DNA of 64,000 nt from an uncultured Prevotella sp. (GTDB lineage: Bacteria > Bacteroidota > Bacteroidia > Bacteroidales > Bacteroidaceae). The position numbers and the translations under genes are program-made. This document shows positions 16,621-28,200 of this stretch, piece by piece (position 1 is the stretch's first letter; every line of letters starts with the position of its first letter). The notes beneath the pieces were generated by a model. That model ran no database searches, was not told the DNA's origin, and saw only the letters and a list, made by a program, of their open reading frames with translations. The stretch spans positions 62,001 through 126,000 of the forward strand of contig CAKPYB010000004.1 of NCBI GenBank assembly GCA_934202525.1, read 5' to 3'.

Positions 16621-17325
16621 ATGGCAGCTAGAGGAAAATATGATAAAGAAAATATAGCAATGCTGATTGCTAAGCTATGGGGAGGCATCACGGATGACCA
16701 GTTCGATTTACTGAAAGAACATCTCGAAATCAAGAAGTATAAGAAGAACGATATCATCTACAAGAATGAGGGTACTCCTGAATATGCACTTTGTCTCATA
16801 GCGGGAAAAGTGAAGATATACAAAGAGGGAATCGGAGGCAAGAGTCAGATTATCCGTGTCATCAAACCGATTGAGTTCTTTGGTTTCAGAGCCTATTTTG
16901 CGGATGAGATATACAAGACGGCAGCCATGTCGCTGGACAACTGCGTCGTTGCCCAGTTCCCGCTGGCAGTTCTCATGAAACTGATCTCCAAGAGTTTCAA
17001 CATCGGCTTCTTCTTTATCAAATATCTCAGTGTGGAAATAGGTAAATCGGACGACCGTACCGTGAACCTCACCCAGAAACATATCCGTGCCCGACTTGCC
17101 GAGGGACTGATATTTCTGAAAGACTCTTATGGGTTAGAAAAAGACGGAAAAACTCTTGACATCCGATTGAGTCGTGAAGATCTGGCAAATCTCTGTAATA
17201 TGACAACGAGCAATGCCATCCGTACGCTCTCAGCCTTTACGGCAGAAGAGCTCATCAATACTGAAGGAAGGAAAATCAAAATCTTACAGGAAGAAGAAAT
17301 CATAAAAATAGCAGAACTCGGATAA
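16621..17325 (+). CDS. Crp/Fnr family transcriptional regulator
   Basis: This 234-residue protein has a cyclic-nucleotide-binding-like sensor domain (about residues 15-130, with YKKNDIIYKNEGTPEYALCL and LIAGKVKIYKEG) and a C-terminal winged helix (about 165-230, with LSREDLANLCNMTTSNAIRT as the recognition helix). There are no Fnr-type clustered cysteines. The longest frame opens at 16516, but the promoter at 16581-16588 rules that out and ATG 16621 is chosen. The gene is divergent from the glycogen operon, so it may control it, but its effector and targets are not shown by the sequence. A terminator overlaps its last codons. Confidence 0.9.
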   Translation: MAARGKYDKENIAMLIAKLWGGITDDQFDLLKEHLEIKKYKKNDIIYKNEGTPEYALCLIAGKVKIYKEGIGGKSQIIRVIKPIEFFGFRAYFADEIYKTAAMSLDNCVVAQFPLAVLMKLISKSFNIGFFFIKYLSVEIGKSDDRTVNLTQKHIRARLAEGLIFLKDSYGLEKDGKTLDIRLSREDLANLCNMTTSNAIRTLSAFTAEELINTEGRKIKILQEEEIIKIAELG

Positions 17326-17341
17326 AGTTCTGCTATTTTTT
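17307..17341 (+). terminator. Terminator overlapping the end of the Crp/Fnr gene
   Basis: AATAGCAGAAC (17307-17317) pairs perfectly with 17327-17337, followed by T-runs. The stop codon at 17323-17325 lies in the loop, so the hairpin's left arm is coding sequence. Confidence 0.75.
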
Positions 17342-17402
17342 ATTTATATGTTTTACATTATTCGTTTTTCTTGATATATTTCACTTATTACGGGCATACT
17401 GG

Positions 17403-18332
17403 TTATACGGGTATCAGGAAGTTGATAACCTCCTGAATTACAGTAATCTGGAATGGGCCTACCGGTGTATTCATCAATCTGCCATCAATACCTATCAGGG
17501 CATGCTGGGCATCGAGCACCTCTACCTCTCGGGTACGGTAAGGATGCACACTCTTATGGTTGAGAAACTTACCTTTCACAAAAAGATAGATTCCCTCGAA
17601 GAGCTGGGTTGTCTTAGGATGAGATACCACCGACACATCGAGCAGTCCGTTATATGGCACAGCATTCGGAGTCTGTCCATATCCTGTTCCATTGCCTATA
17701 CACATCGTCATCACTCTACGCTTGATAACATCCGAATTGATTTTCACATGCATCTTATAGTCCAGACGCTGGAATATCATCAGGATGAAGGAACAGAGAA
17801 ACGACAGGGTACGTGAACCGAAGATATGATGGGTTTTTCGTCTCAGATTCATGATGGCAGCGATGAGTCCGATATTGATACAGTTGAGGAAATAGCGACG
17901 GCATTTCTCCCCCTTCTTGTTCACATAGCGGATACAACCGAGGTCAATCTTTCTGATACGACGTTTTTTCAGCGACGCAACCGTCTTCTCGATATCGCTG
18001 TCGCTGAATCCCCAGAAGTGGGCAAAGTCGTTCATCAGTCCGTTAGGAATAACACCCAGTGCCACCTCTTCTCTTTCTTTCGGATCTATCTGCATCAGAC
18101 AGTTTACGGCATCATTGAGCGCAGAATCTCCACCAACGATGACAATGGTCTTATAACCATTGTTGATAAACATTCTGATGAGCCGTTCTACGCTCTTCTG
18201 ATTCTCGCTCTGCACAAAGTCGTAATCCACGCCCTGCTGCTTGAGCACCTTCTCTATTTTTTCCCAGCGCTTGTTACTTCGCCAGCCTCCTCTAGGGCAA
18301 TAAAGCAGCCCCCATTTATTCTCGTTTACCAT
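17403..18332 (-). CDS. Diacylglycerol kinase family lipid kinase
   Basis: This 309-residue protein belongs to the DAGK/sphingosine-kinase-like family, which phosphorylates lipid or related alcohols with ATP. The N-terminal domain has VIVGGDSALNDAVN (about residues 81-94), the counterpart of the GGDGTLNEV nucleotide-binding motif, with G-to-S and T-to-A changes. GVIPNGLMNDFAHFWG follows, the family's GTxNDFAR-like block. The C-terminal beta-sandwich includes MCIGNGTGYGQTPNAVPYNG and GLLDVSVV. Substrate is unknown. It follows miaA on the same strand after about 107 bp. Confidence 0.88.
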   Translation of the reverse strand: MVNENKWGLLYCPRGGWRSNKRWEKIEKVLKQQGVDYDFVQSENQKSVERLIRMFINNGYKTIVIVGGDSALNDAVNCLMQIDPKEREEVALGVIPNGLMNDFAHFWGFSDSDIEKTVASLKKRRIRKIDLGCIRYVNKKGEKCRRYFLNCINIGLIAAIMNLRRKTHHIFGSRTLSFLCSFILMIFQRLDYKMHVKINSDVIKRRVMTMCIGNGTGYGQTPNAVPYNGLLDVSVVSHPKTTQLFEGIYLFVKGKFLNHKSVHPYRTREVEVLDAQHALIGIDGRLMNTPVGPFQITVIQEVINFLIPV

Positions 18333-18390
18333 TGTCTCTTCTTTGTAATTTGAAAGTTGTATAAAATATCACTTCCGCCCAGCCACCGTT

Positions 18391-18411
18391 GCATCCGATT
18401 CCATCGGATGC
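18391..18411. other. Perfect hairpin between miaA and the lipid kinase gene
   Basis: GCATCCGA (18391-18398) pairs perfectly with 18404-18411 around a 5-nt loop. There is no T-run, so it may be a processing or stability element in the miaA-kinase transcript. Confidence 0.4.
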
Positions 18412-18439
18412 CAGCCCAAGCCAGATTCCAGGCCGCAGC

Positions 18440-19408
18440 CTAGTTCCTCATCAGCTCCAAAACCGTCTCCACCTTTTTCTCCATTGGCTGCAATGCATCT
18501 ACCCAATGGATAGTAAAGCCTCTGCGCTCCATACCTCTGAACCACGTCATCTGCCTTTTGGCAAACTGATGGATTGCAATTTCCAGACCGCGATACATCT
18601 CATCGTATGAAGTCTTACCGATCACATATTCTGTAATAAACTTATATTCCAAACCATAATAGATGAGATTTTCGGCAGGAATACCGCGATCTAGCAGTCC
18701 CTTGATTTCATCTACCATTCCCTCATCCAATCGCTGTTTCAGTCTCTGTGAAATTTTCTCCCTTCTTGCGTCCCGGTCTATGCTGACACCGATAATCAGC
18801 GAATCAACCGCAGGGAGTTCACGTTCGGGCATCGGATGCTCCAGATTATAGCTTTCAATCTCTATCGCCCGGATAGCTCGCTGTGCTGTATCCACGTCTG
18901 TGCGATTGTGCATATTAGAACCCGTTTTCGCCTTCAGCTCTTTCAGTATCAGCGTAAGTTCCTCTAAACTCTTATGAGCCAATGACTCACGGAGTTCCGG
19001 GTTCTGCGGAACAGGTGAGAGATGATAACCCTTGAGCACCGACTCGATATAGAGTCCTGTGCCTCCGCACAATATCGGGAAGGCTCCCCTCTTCTGAATA
19101 TCCTGATAGGCATCATAAAAATCCTGCTGATATTCAAAGAGATTATATTTCGTACCCGGCTCACAGATATCAATGAGGTGATAAGGTATCTGCTCGCCAT
19201 GAATGGTATAGTCAGCCAAATCCTTACCCGTACCAATATCCATGCCGCGATACACCTGCCGGCTATCAGCACTAATGATTTCAGCGCCCTTGGCAGAGAT
19301 ACCCGACAAGTGAGCATCCAGGCTGTTGATCCTGGCTGCAAGAGCGGCAGCAAGACTCGTCTTACCACTCGCTGTAGGTCCCAATATGGTTATCATCGAA
19401 TATTTCAT
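18440..19408 (-). CDS. miaA: tRNA dimethylallyltransferase
   Basis: This 322-residue enzyme transfers a dimethylallyl group to A37 of tRNAs that read UNN codons. The P-loop GPTASGKTSLAAALAARI lies at about residues 10-27, followed by ISADSRQVYRGMDIGTGK (substrate-binding Asp), PILCGGTGLYIESVLKG, and the C-terminal YYGLEYKFITEYV and QFAKRQMTWFRGM blocks that hold the tRNA. Length is normal. The -7 box ends only 4 bp before this ATG, so the mRNA is probably leaderless, or translation begins at the second ATG four codons on (MITILGPT). Confidence 0.95.
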   Translation of the reverse strand: MKYSMITILGPTASGKTSLAAALAARINSLDAHLSGISAKGAEIISADSRQVYRGMDIGTGKDLADYTIHGEQIPYHLIDICEPGTKYNLFEYQQDFYDAYQDIQKRGAFPILCGGTGLYIESVLKGYHLSPVPQNPELRESLAHKSLEELTLILKELKAKTGSNMHNRTDVDTAQRAIRAIEIESYNLEHPMPERELPAVDSLIIGVSIDRDARREKISQRLKQRLDEGMVDEIKGLLDRGIPAENLIYYGLEYKFITEYVIGKTSYDEMYRGLEIAIHQFAKRQMTWFRGMERRGFTIHWVDALQPMEKKVETVLELMRN

Positions 19409-19412
19409 GCCG

Positions 19413-19443
19413 CAAAGTTAAATGAAATTATTGAAAAAACAAA
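19413..19443 (-). promoter_or_regulatory. -33/-7 promoter of miaA
   Basis: On the minus strand TTTG (19443-19440), a 19-bp spacer and TAACTTTG (19420-19413) match the consensus. The ATG starts 4 bp after the -7 box. Confidence 0.75.
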
Positions 19444-19529
19444 ATAAAATGAAAAGAAATTCTCACTTCATTCCACGTACAGGCAGACATTTGCTACTTT
19501 TAGCACAAAAGCAAGTAGGTATATTCCTA

Positions 19530-19572
19530 TAAAAACAGAAAAGCCGCCCAGCATAAAAATGCTGGACGGCAA
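19530..19572 (-). terminator. Terminator of gapA
   Basis: GCCGTCCAGCAT and ATGCTGGGCGGC (minus strand) form a 12-bp stem with one mismatch, followed by TTTTCTGTTTTT. It lies 27 bp beyond the gapA stop codon. Confidence 0.85.
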
Positions 19573-19598
19573 TATCTTAATCGTTAAGAGGCAACGAA

Positions 19599-20983
<1,385 letters not shown>

Positions 20984-21412
20984 ATGAGTAAATTTTTGAA
21001 TGAATTCAAGGAATTCGCCATGCGTGGCAATGTGCTCGACATGGCTGTCGGTGTTATCATCGGTGGTGCCTTTGGCAAAATCGTGAGCTCCGTTGTAGAT
21101 GATGTCATCATGCCTCCTATAGGATGGCTGATTGGCGGCGTGAATTTCGCCGACCTCAAATTCACCCTACCTACCGTCAATGTAGCGGGTGAGGAACTGA
21201 AGGCGGCTACCATCAACTACGGTAACTTCCTCCAGACCTGTTTCGACTTCCTCATCGTTGCCTTCTGTATCTTCATGCTCATCAAGGTGGTGAACAAGAT
21301 TTCCAAGAAGAAGGAAGAGGATAAACCGGCAGAAGCTCCTAAGGCTCCGGAACCAAGCAATGAAGAAAAGCTCCTCATAGAAATTCGTGATCTTCTGAAG
21401 AATCAGAAATAA
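20984..21412 (+). CDS. mscL: Large-conductance mechanosensitive channel protein
   Basis: This 142-residue inner-membrane protein forms the homopentameric channel that releases solutes on hypo-osmotic shock. The N-terminal amphipathic helix and first transmembrane segment read [20 protein letters not shown] and [20 protein letters not shown], strongly conserved in MscL. The second membrane helix is [20 protein letters not shown], followed by a charged cytoplasmic tail with the usual [13 protein letters not shown] bundle. It stands alone between gapA and guaA. Confidence 0.96.
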   Translation: MSKFLNEFKEFAMRGNVLDMAVGVIIGGAFGKIVSSVVDDVIMPPIGWLIGGVNFADLKFTLPTVNVAGEELKAATINYGNFLQTCFDFLIVAFCIFMLIKVVNKISKKKEEDKPAEAPKAPEPSNEEKLLIEIRDLLKNQK

Positions 21413-21443
21413 AAAAAGTCGCCCTTTCGAGGCGACTTTTTTT
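21413..21443. terminator. Bidirectional terminator between mscL and guaA
   Basis: AAGTCGCC and GGCGACTT form the stem with a loop of about 7 nt. A-run on the left and seven T on the right mean it can serve both convergent genes. Confidence 0.85.
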
Positions 21444-21450
21444 ATTCTGT

Positions 21451-23061
21451 TTATTCCCACTCAATTGTCGAAGGTGGTTTTGAAGAGATGTCATAACATA
21501 CACGGTTTACACCCTTCACCTTATTAATAATCTCATTACTTACCTTAGCCATGAAATCATAAGGAAGATGTGCCCAGTCGGCTGTCATTGCATCGGTACT
21601 TGTTACGGCACGCAAAGCAACAGGGTGCTCGTATGTACGCTCATCACCCATCACACCTACTGAACGGACAGTAGAAAGCAATACGGTACCAGCCTGCCAG
21701 ATCTGATCGTAGAGTGAAACCTCGATCTCGCCATTCTGCATGTCAGCAGGAACACCGGCAGCCAGGACGCGGCGAGCTTCCTCACCACTCAACTTCACCT
21801 TGTACTCACGCAAGCCACGGATATAGATATCATCAGCATTCTGAAGGATACGAACCTTTTCTGGAGTAATATCACCCAAGATACGGACTGCCAAACCAGG
21901 ACCTGGGAATGGGTGGCGGGTAATCAGGTGCTCAGGCATACCCATAGAACGACCTACGCGACGAACCTCATCCTTGAACAACCACTTCAAAGGCTCGCAC
22001 AACTGAAGGTTCATCTCCTTAGGAAGACCACCTACGTTGTGATGGCTCTTGATGACCTTACCGGTGATATTCAAACTCTCGATACGGTCTGGATAGATAG
22101 TACCCTGAGCCAACCACTTGGCACCAGTCTGCTTTTTAGCCTCAGCATTGAAAACCTCTACGAAGTCGCGGCCGATAATCTTACGCTTCTCCTCAGGATC
22201 GGTAACACCTGCCAGGTCAGCGAAGAACTTCTCTGATGCATCTACACCGATTACATTCAAGCCCAAGCACTTGTAATCTTCCATTACATCACGGAACTCG
22301 TTCTTGCGCAACATACCATGATCTACGAAGATACAGGTGAGGTTCTTACCGATAGCCTTGTTCAGGAGAACGGCAGCTACACTGGAGTCAACGCCACCAG
22401 AGAGACCGAGGATAACCTTGTCGTCGCCCAACTGTGCCTTCAATTCAGCAACAGTAGTTTCAACAAAAGAGTCAGCACTCCAGTCCTGCTTGCTACCACA
22501 GATATCTACCACGAAGTTCTTCAGGAGCTGTGTACCCTGCAAAGAGTGGAACACCTCTGGGTGGAACTGTACTGCCCATACAGGCTGTTTGGTAGAAGCA
22601 TAAGCAGCATACTTCACATTGGCAGTAGAAGCGATGCACTTGTAATCATCAGGGATAGCAGTGATAGTATCACCATGGCTCATCCAAACCTGAGAGTTCT
22701 CGATGAATCCCTTGAACAAAGGATTCTCCTTATCGAAATGCTCCAAGTTGGCACGACCATACTCACGGCTGTCAGCAGCCTCCACCTTACCGCCCTGGGC
22801 GTAAGAGAGGAACTGAGCACCGTAGCAGATGCCGAGTACAGGAATGCGGCCGATAAACTGGCTCAGATCAACCTTGAAAGCTTCCGGATCATGAACGGAA
22901 TAAGGGCTACCGCTCAAGATGACACCAATGACAGATGGGTCATCCTTTGGAAACTTGTTGTAAGGCATGATCTCGCAGAAGGTATCGAGTTCACGGACAC
23001 GACGGCCGATGAGCTGTGTGGTCTGTGAACCGAAATCCAAAATAATAATCTTCTGTTGCAT
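21451..23061 (-). CDS. guaA: GMP synthase (glutamine-hydrolysing)
   Basis: This 536-residue enzyme converts XMP to GMP with ATP and glutamine. The class I glutamine amidotransferase domain (about 1-190) has [18 protein letters not shown], the nucleophile Cys in GICYGAQ and the His/Glu in FHPEVFHS. The ATP pyrophosphatase domain has the P-loop [15 protein letters not shown] (about residues 217-231), and the C-terminal dimerisation domain ends with the conserved [10 protein letters not shown]. It lies upstream of nothing obviously related and is separated from the murU-like gene by about 75 bp. Confidence 0.97.
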   Translation of the reverse strand: MQQKIIILDFGSQTTQLIGRRVRELDTFCEIMPYNKFPKDDPSVIGVILSGSPYSVHDPEAFKVDLSQFIGRIPVLGICYGAQFLSYAQGGKVEAADSREYGRANLEHFDKENPLFKGFIENSQVWMSHGDTITAIPDDYKCIASTANVKYAAYASTKQPVWAVQFHPEVFHSLQGTQLLKNFVVDICGSKQDWSADSFVETTVAELKAQLGDDKVILGLSGGVDSSVAAVLLNKAIGKNLTCIFVDHGMLRKNEFRDVMEDYKCLGLNVIGVDASEKFFADLAGVTDPEEKRKIIGRDFVEVFNAEAKKQTGAKWLAQGTIYPDRIESLNITGKVIKSHHNVGGLPKEMNLQLCEPLKWLFKDEVRRVGRSMGMPEHLITRHPFPGPGLAVRILGDITPEKVRILQNADDIYIRGLREYKVKLSGEEARRVLAAGVPADMQNGEIEVSLYDQIWQAGTVLLSTVRSVGVMGDERTYEHPVALRAVTSTDAMTADWAHLPYDFMAKVSNEIINKVKGVNRVCYDISSKPPSTIEWE

Positions 23062-23135
23062 AATATCTAATTTTAATTTACAGTTTACAATTTATAGTTT
23101 ATAGTAATCTTGCTATACGGCATAGCCGCTATTAA

Positions 23136-23885
23136 CTATAAACTATTAACTAACGATTTCAGAAATGCTTCCGCATCTTTCAGCGTCTCCTGCTTTCCCA
23201 CATCCATCAGCTTGAGGTCGTTCTTTACATATCCCTCTATGCGCACCTTGTCGCAATGCTTCAGATAGAAGTCCATGATAGGAAACTTATCCGGTTCCTC
23301 CTCCATCAATGGAAAGAGCGATGGGGCAACCATGTGGATGCCCGAGAAAGCATACATCTTATAATCTTTGGGATTGAGATCAGGATAAGGACTCTTCACC
23401 TCGCCCGTTTCTATATTCGTCCATCCCACCAGTCGCATGCTGTCATCAAAGAGCAGATAGCGCTTGGTCTTGCGTTCGCTCACCATCAGGCGGGCAGCAA
23501 TCATATCCCTGCTCTCCATCTGGTAGAATTTCTTCAGATCTACATTACTCAGAATATCCACGTTGTGGATAAGAATAGGCTCTGACTGGTTGAAGAGCGG
23601 CCATGCCTTCCGGATACCTCCACCCGTTTCGAGCAGCTTTTCACTCTCATCACTGATACGGATGTCCATACCGAAGTTGTCATGTGTTCTGAGATAATCG
23701 ATAATTTGTTGGGAGAAATGATGCACGTTCACTACAATGCGAGTGAAACCGGCATCCTTCAACTGAAAGATGACACGTTTGAGCAAAGGTTCTCCCCCGA
23801 CACTTACCAGAGCCTTCGGAATGCGGTCGGTAAGTGGCTTAAGGCGAGTGCCCAAACCTGCTGCGAATATCATTGCTTGCATCAT
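23136..23885 (-). CDS. Nucleotidyltransferase, MurU-like (MurNAc-1-phosphate uridylyltransferase)
   Basis: This 249-residue protein is a sugar-phosphate nucleotidyltransferase with the N-terminal motif AMIFAAGLGTRLKPLTDRIP and the metal-binding HNVDILSN. It groups by pattern with MurU and other short NTP transferases. It lies immediately downstream of an AmgK-like kinase gene. In Pseudomonas-type cell-wall recycling AmgK phosphorylates MurNAc at C1 and MurU makes UDP-MurNAc, so a recycling role is likely. The substrate is inferred from this pairing. A promoter overlapped by an inverted repeat is just upstream. Confidence 0.8.
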   Translation of the reverse strand: MMQAMIFAAGLGTRLKPLTDRIPKALVSVGGEPLLKRVIFQLKDAGFTRIVVNVHHFSQQIIDYLRTHDNFGMDIRISDESEKLLETGGGIRKAWPLFNQSEPILIHNVDILSNVDLKKFYQMESRDMIAARLMVSERKTKRYLLFDDSMRLVGWTNIETGEVKSPYPDLNPKDYKMYAFSGIHMVAPSLFPLMEEEPDKFPIMDFYLKHCDKVRIEGYVKNDLKLMDVGKQETLKDAEAFLKSLVNSL

Positions 23886-23909
23886 TGCTAAATAGCTATT
23901 TTAAAATGT

Positions 23910-23955
23910 GCGTGCAAATTTACTAACTTTTTGCGAGATAGCCAAATTTGCACGC
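23910..23955 (-). promoter_or_regulatory. Inverted repeat overlapping the promoter of the MurU-like gene
   Basis: GCGTGCAAATTT (23910-23921) pairs perfectly with 23944-23955, spaced by 22 bp. On the minus strand the arms contain TTTG (23946-23943) and TAAATTTG (23922-23915), 20 bp apart, so the -33 and -7 boxes are embedded in the dyad. This could be an operator as well as a promoter. Confidence 0.5.
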
Positions 23956-23962
23956 TATTTTT

Positions 23963-25510
23963 CTATTGTTTTGCCGGCAAAACCTGTTCAATATGCTGTT
24001 CACGATGACAAATATGCACTTCTACACCAAACTTCCGGTGAATATGTTCGGCAAGATGCTGCGCAGAATATACACTGCGATGCTGACCGCCTGTACATCC
24101 GAAACAGAACATCAGAGAGGTGAAACCACGCTGCATGTAGCGGTTTACATGATGGTCGGCAAGTGCATAGACATGATCCAGGAACTTCAATATCTCACCA
24201 TCATCCTCCAGGAATCGGATAACAGGCTCATCCAGACCCGTCAACTTCTTATAAGGCTCGTATCTGCCAGGGTTATGGGTACTTCTGCAGTCGAAGACAT
24301 AACCTCCACCATTGCCCGACGGATCCTCTGGAATGCCCTTACGGAAAGAAAAACTATACACTCTTACCACCAGCGGTCCCTTACCATCATATTTAGAATA
24401 GGTGGCAGGTCCGTCCTGCGGATGCGCACGATAGATATTGTTGTCGGTAGTCTTATAGCCGTCTGCACGACTCAGCGCCACACTCTCTATCACCTTGAAC
24501 TGTGGCAATTCGGTCAGTCTTCTCAACATATCCATCATATAAGGATAAGGGAATACCTTGTCACCCATCTTCAGAAGATCTCGCAGATTCTGGATAGCTG
24601 GCGGAATACTGTCGATGAAATGCTTCTTGCGTTCGAAATAGCCGCGGAATCCGTAGGCGCCCAAAACCTGTAAGGTACGGAAGAGCACAAAAAGACTCAA
24701 CCGGTTTACAAAATGGCGCACCGATGGTACCTCGGTATAATGCTTCAATGACTGGTAGTATTCCCAAACCAGTTCTCTGCGCAGTTTGAACGGATACTTA
24801 GCAGATGCCTGCCAGAGGAATGAGGCGAGGTCATAATAGAACGGTCCTTTTCTACCACCCTGAAAATCAATAAAGTATGGATTACCCTTATCATCCAGCA
24901 TGATGTTGCGTGCCTGAAAATCGCGATAAAGGAAACAATCCATCGGTTCTGATGTCAGATCCTTGGCAAAAAGCCGGAAGTTGGCTTCGAGCTTCAGTTC
25001 GTGAAAATCCAAATCGGTAGGCTTCAGGAAACAATACTTGAAGTAGTTGAGGTCGAAGAGTACACTGTCTACATCGAATTCTGGCTGCGGATAGCAGTTC
25101 TGCCAATCCAATCCTCTAGCACCGCGAATCTGGATATTCGGAAGTTCACGAATGGTTTTCTTAAGGAGTTCCTTCTCTTTCTGATTGTAACGTCCGCCCG
25201 CATCTCGTCCGCCCTTGATGGCATCGAAAAGCGAAGTACCGCCAAGGTCTGTCTGAAGATAGCAGAGTTCATCATCGCTCACCGCCAGAATCTGGGGAAC
25301 AGGCAACTGTCTGAGCTGGAAATGCTGAGCCAGATATACAAAGGCATGATCCTCATCACGACTGGTTCCTATCACACCAATTACCGTATCACCATCATGC
25401 CCAATGATACGGAAATACTGCCGGTTACTCCCCTGCCCTGCCAATTTTATGACATCAGCCGGTTCTTCGCCCGCCCATTTCTTATAAAGATCAATCAGCT
25501 TTTCCATCAT
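23963..25510 (-). CDS. AmgK-like sugar kinase fused to RapZ C-terminal domain
   Basis: This 515-residue protein joins two families. Residues about 1-350 are an aminoglycoside-phosphotransferase-fold kinase like AmgK, with LAGQGSNRQYFRI (nucleotide loop), the catalytic loop YRDFQARNIMLDD and the metal-binding YFIDFQGGRKGPFYYDLASF. Residues about 370-515 match the C-terminal domain of RapZ, with VFDCRSTHNPGRYEPYKKLT and CFGCTGGQHRSVYSAQHLAE, a region that in enterobacteria binds glucosamine-6-phosphate and regulates its synthesis. The N-terminal P-loop ATPase domain of RapZ is absent. Next to a MurU-like gene, this suggests a cell-wall sugar recycling kinase with a built-in amino-sugar sensor. 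The start overlaps the previous gene by 20 bp. Confidence 0.85.
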   Translation of the reverse strand: MMEKLIDLYKKWAGEEPADVIKLAGQGSNRQYFRIIGHDGDTVIGVIGTSRDEDHAFVYLAQHFQLRQLPVPQILAVSDDELCYLQTDLGGTSLFDAIKGGRDAGGRYNQKEKELLKKTIRELPNIQIRGARGLDWQNCYPQPEFDVDSVLFDLNYFKYCFLKPTDLDFHELKLEANFRLFAKDLTSEPMDCFLYRDFQARNIMLDDKGNPYFIDFQGGRKGPFYYDLASFLWQASAKYPFKLRRELVWEYYQSLKHYTEVPSVRHFVNRLSLFVLFRTLQVLGAYGFRGYFERKKHFIDSIPPAIQNLRDLLKMGDKVFPYPYMMDMLRRLTELPQFKVIESVALSRADGYKTTDNNIYRAHPQDGPATYSKYDGKGPLVVRVYSFSFRKGIPEDPSGNGGGYVFDCRSTHNPGRYEPYKKLTGLDEPVIRFLEDDGEILKFLDHVYALADHHVNRYMQRGFTSLMFCFGCTGGQHRSVYSAQHLAEHIHRKFGVEVHICHREQHIEQVLPAKQ

Positions 25511-25706
25511 TATTCAGTTTACGTCGTTTCCGATCATCATCAATCTTCTGTGCGAAGTTATCTCCGATAAAGAGAAGCAATAAGATACCCAGCGTAGTAA
25601 GGAACGAGTTTGTAGTAGTCATTCCCAACTCTGCCTTTGTAATATAAATGAGTCCTCCGATAACAATCAGAAAGACCACTGCTTTTTTCCAATCAATATT
25701 GTTCAT
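25491..25706 (-). CDS. Small membrane protein of unknown function
   Basis: This 71-residue protein has two hydrophobic segments (about 10-24 VVFLIVIGGLIYITK, and 33-48 FLTTLGILLLLFIGD) and a basic tail (DDDRKRRKLNNDGKAD). It has its own full -33/-7 promoter and overlaps the start of the AmgK-RapZ gene by 20 bp, so the two are probably translationally coupled. I do not recognise the family. A membrane anchor or partner for the kinase is possible but only inferred. Confidence 0.65.
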   Translation of the reverse strand: MNNIDWKKAVVFLIVIGGLIYITKAELGMTTTNSFLTTLGILLLLFIGDNFAQKIDDDRKRRKLNNDGKAD

Positions 25707-25729
25707 GCTATGAATTTTCTATTATGCTG

Positions 25730-25760
25730 CAAAATTACACAATTAAATTGAGAAAACAAA
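25730..25760 (-). promoter_or_regulatory. -33/-7 promoter of the small membrane protein / AmgK-RapZ operon
   Basis: On the minus strand TTTG (25760-25757), 19 bp, then TAATTTTG (25737-25730). The start codon is 23 bp downstream. Confidence 0.7.
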
Positions 25761-25768
25761 ATAAAAAC

Positions 25769-25889
25769 AAAAAAAAATCGGATGTCTCACGACAACCGAT
25801 TTCCAAAAACAAACTACTTAAAAACTAATCTACTAAAACAAATCAAAAAAATATCTTTGCCATCCCTTCGGATGATACTTTCTTTTATT
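25769..25889 (-). ncRNA. Candidate small RNA, about 120 nt
   Basis: Between groEL and the small membrane gene is a stand-alone unit with its own -33/-7 promoter (25928-25897) and its own Rho-independent terminator (stem AAATCGG-AT-GTC with GAC-AA-CCGATTT, then nine T). The downstream gene has a separate promoter, so this does not need to be a leader. The transcript would contain a 5-bp hairpin CATCC-GAAG-GGATG (about 25874-25861) and a T-rich single strand. The longest frame from an ATG is only six codons (MAKIFF). I recognise no Rfam family in it. Confidence 0.5.
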
Positions 25890-25896
25890 TACGATG

Positions 25897-25928
25897 CAAA
25901 GTTACAAAAAAAGATTATTCGAACCAAA
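25897..25928 (-). promoter_or_regulatory. -33/-7 promoter of the candidate small RNA
   Basis: On the minus strand TTTG (25928-25925), a 20-bp spacer and TAACTTTG (25904-25897) fully match the phylum consensus. Confidence 0.65.
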
Positions 25929-25965
25929 TAATTTTGCTATTTTTTGCATCTTTATGACTAAAAAA

Positions 25966-26005
25966 ACAAAAAAATAGGGATAATTCGCTGAGAATCACCC
26001 CTATT
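25966..26005 (-). terminator. Terminator of groESL
   Basis: On the minus strand AAATAGGG (26005-25998) and CCCTATTT (25979-25972) form the stem, followed by TTTTTGTTTTTTT. It lies about 65 bp after the groEL stop. Confidence 0.8.
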
Positions 26006-26071
26006 TGATATTTTCGCTTTGCAAACTCGCAGTCTTACGATATGCTTTGTTTGCTCAAATTATTCATCTAC

Positions 26072-27712
<1,641 letters not shown>

Positions 27713-27777
27713 CTAATAATGTTTAAATAAATATCTGCAAAAAGTTTTTTATCTTTTTACTTTTTTACCTTTAAGAA

Positions 27778-28050
27778 TTACTCTTCTACTACAGCGAGTA
27801 CATCGCTCTGACGCATCATGATATATTTAGTACCATCGAATTCGAGTTCTGTGCCAGCGTACTTACCATAGAGTACGGTATCACCTTCTTTGAGAATCAT
27901 CTCTTCGTCTTTCGTACCCTTACCTGTAGCAACGACCTTACCACGCTGTGGCTTTTCTTTTGCTGTATCAGGGATAATGATTCCACCTACTTTTTCTTCA
28001 GCTGGTGCAGGAAGTACCAGCACTCTGTCTGCTAATGGTTTAATGTTCAT
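27778..28050 (-). CDS. groES: 10 kDa co-chaperonin GroES
   Basis: This 90-residue protein caps the GroEL ring. It begins [20 protein letters not shown], followed by the mobile loop [17 protein letters not shown] and the roof loop [13 protein letters not shown]. It is the first gene of the groESL operon. No TAnnTTTG box is visible in the 150 bp upstream, and no CIRCE element (TTAGCACTC-N9-GAGTGCTAA), so its promoter may be a stress-type one I cannot recognise. Confidence 0.98.
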   Translation of the reverse strand: MNIKPLADRVLVLPAPAEEKVGGIIIPDTAKEKPQRGKVVATGKGTKDEEMILKEGDTVLYGKYAGTELEFDGTKYIMMRQSDVLAVVEE

Positions 28051-28124
28051 GATTCTATAATATTTTAATTGTTATACATTTATTTTGTCGACAGATATTG
28101 CTACCCGTCACTCCGCCGGTATAC

Positions 28125-28167
28125 GAAAAACGTGCCAAAGCATCCATACTGACACTTTGACACGTTT
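28125..28167 (-). terminator. Terminator of manC
   Basis: AAACGTGCCAAAG (28128-28140) and CTTTGACACGTTT (28155-28167) pair in 12 of 13 positions around a 14-nt loop. On the minus strand it ends in GTTTTTCG, about 35 bp after the manC stop. It also stands upstream of groES, so an operator role is not excluded. Confidence 0.55.
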
Positions 28168-28200
28168 AAATACTGACATTATATCACAAAAACTTGTGTT

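Noticed and set aside
28128..28167. CIRCE/HrcA operator upstream of groES
   Set aside because: The inverted repeat does not match TTAGCACTC-N9-GAGTGCTAA and is better explained as the manC terminator.
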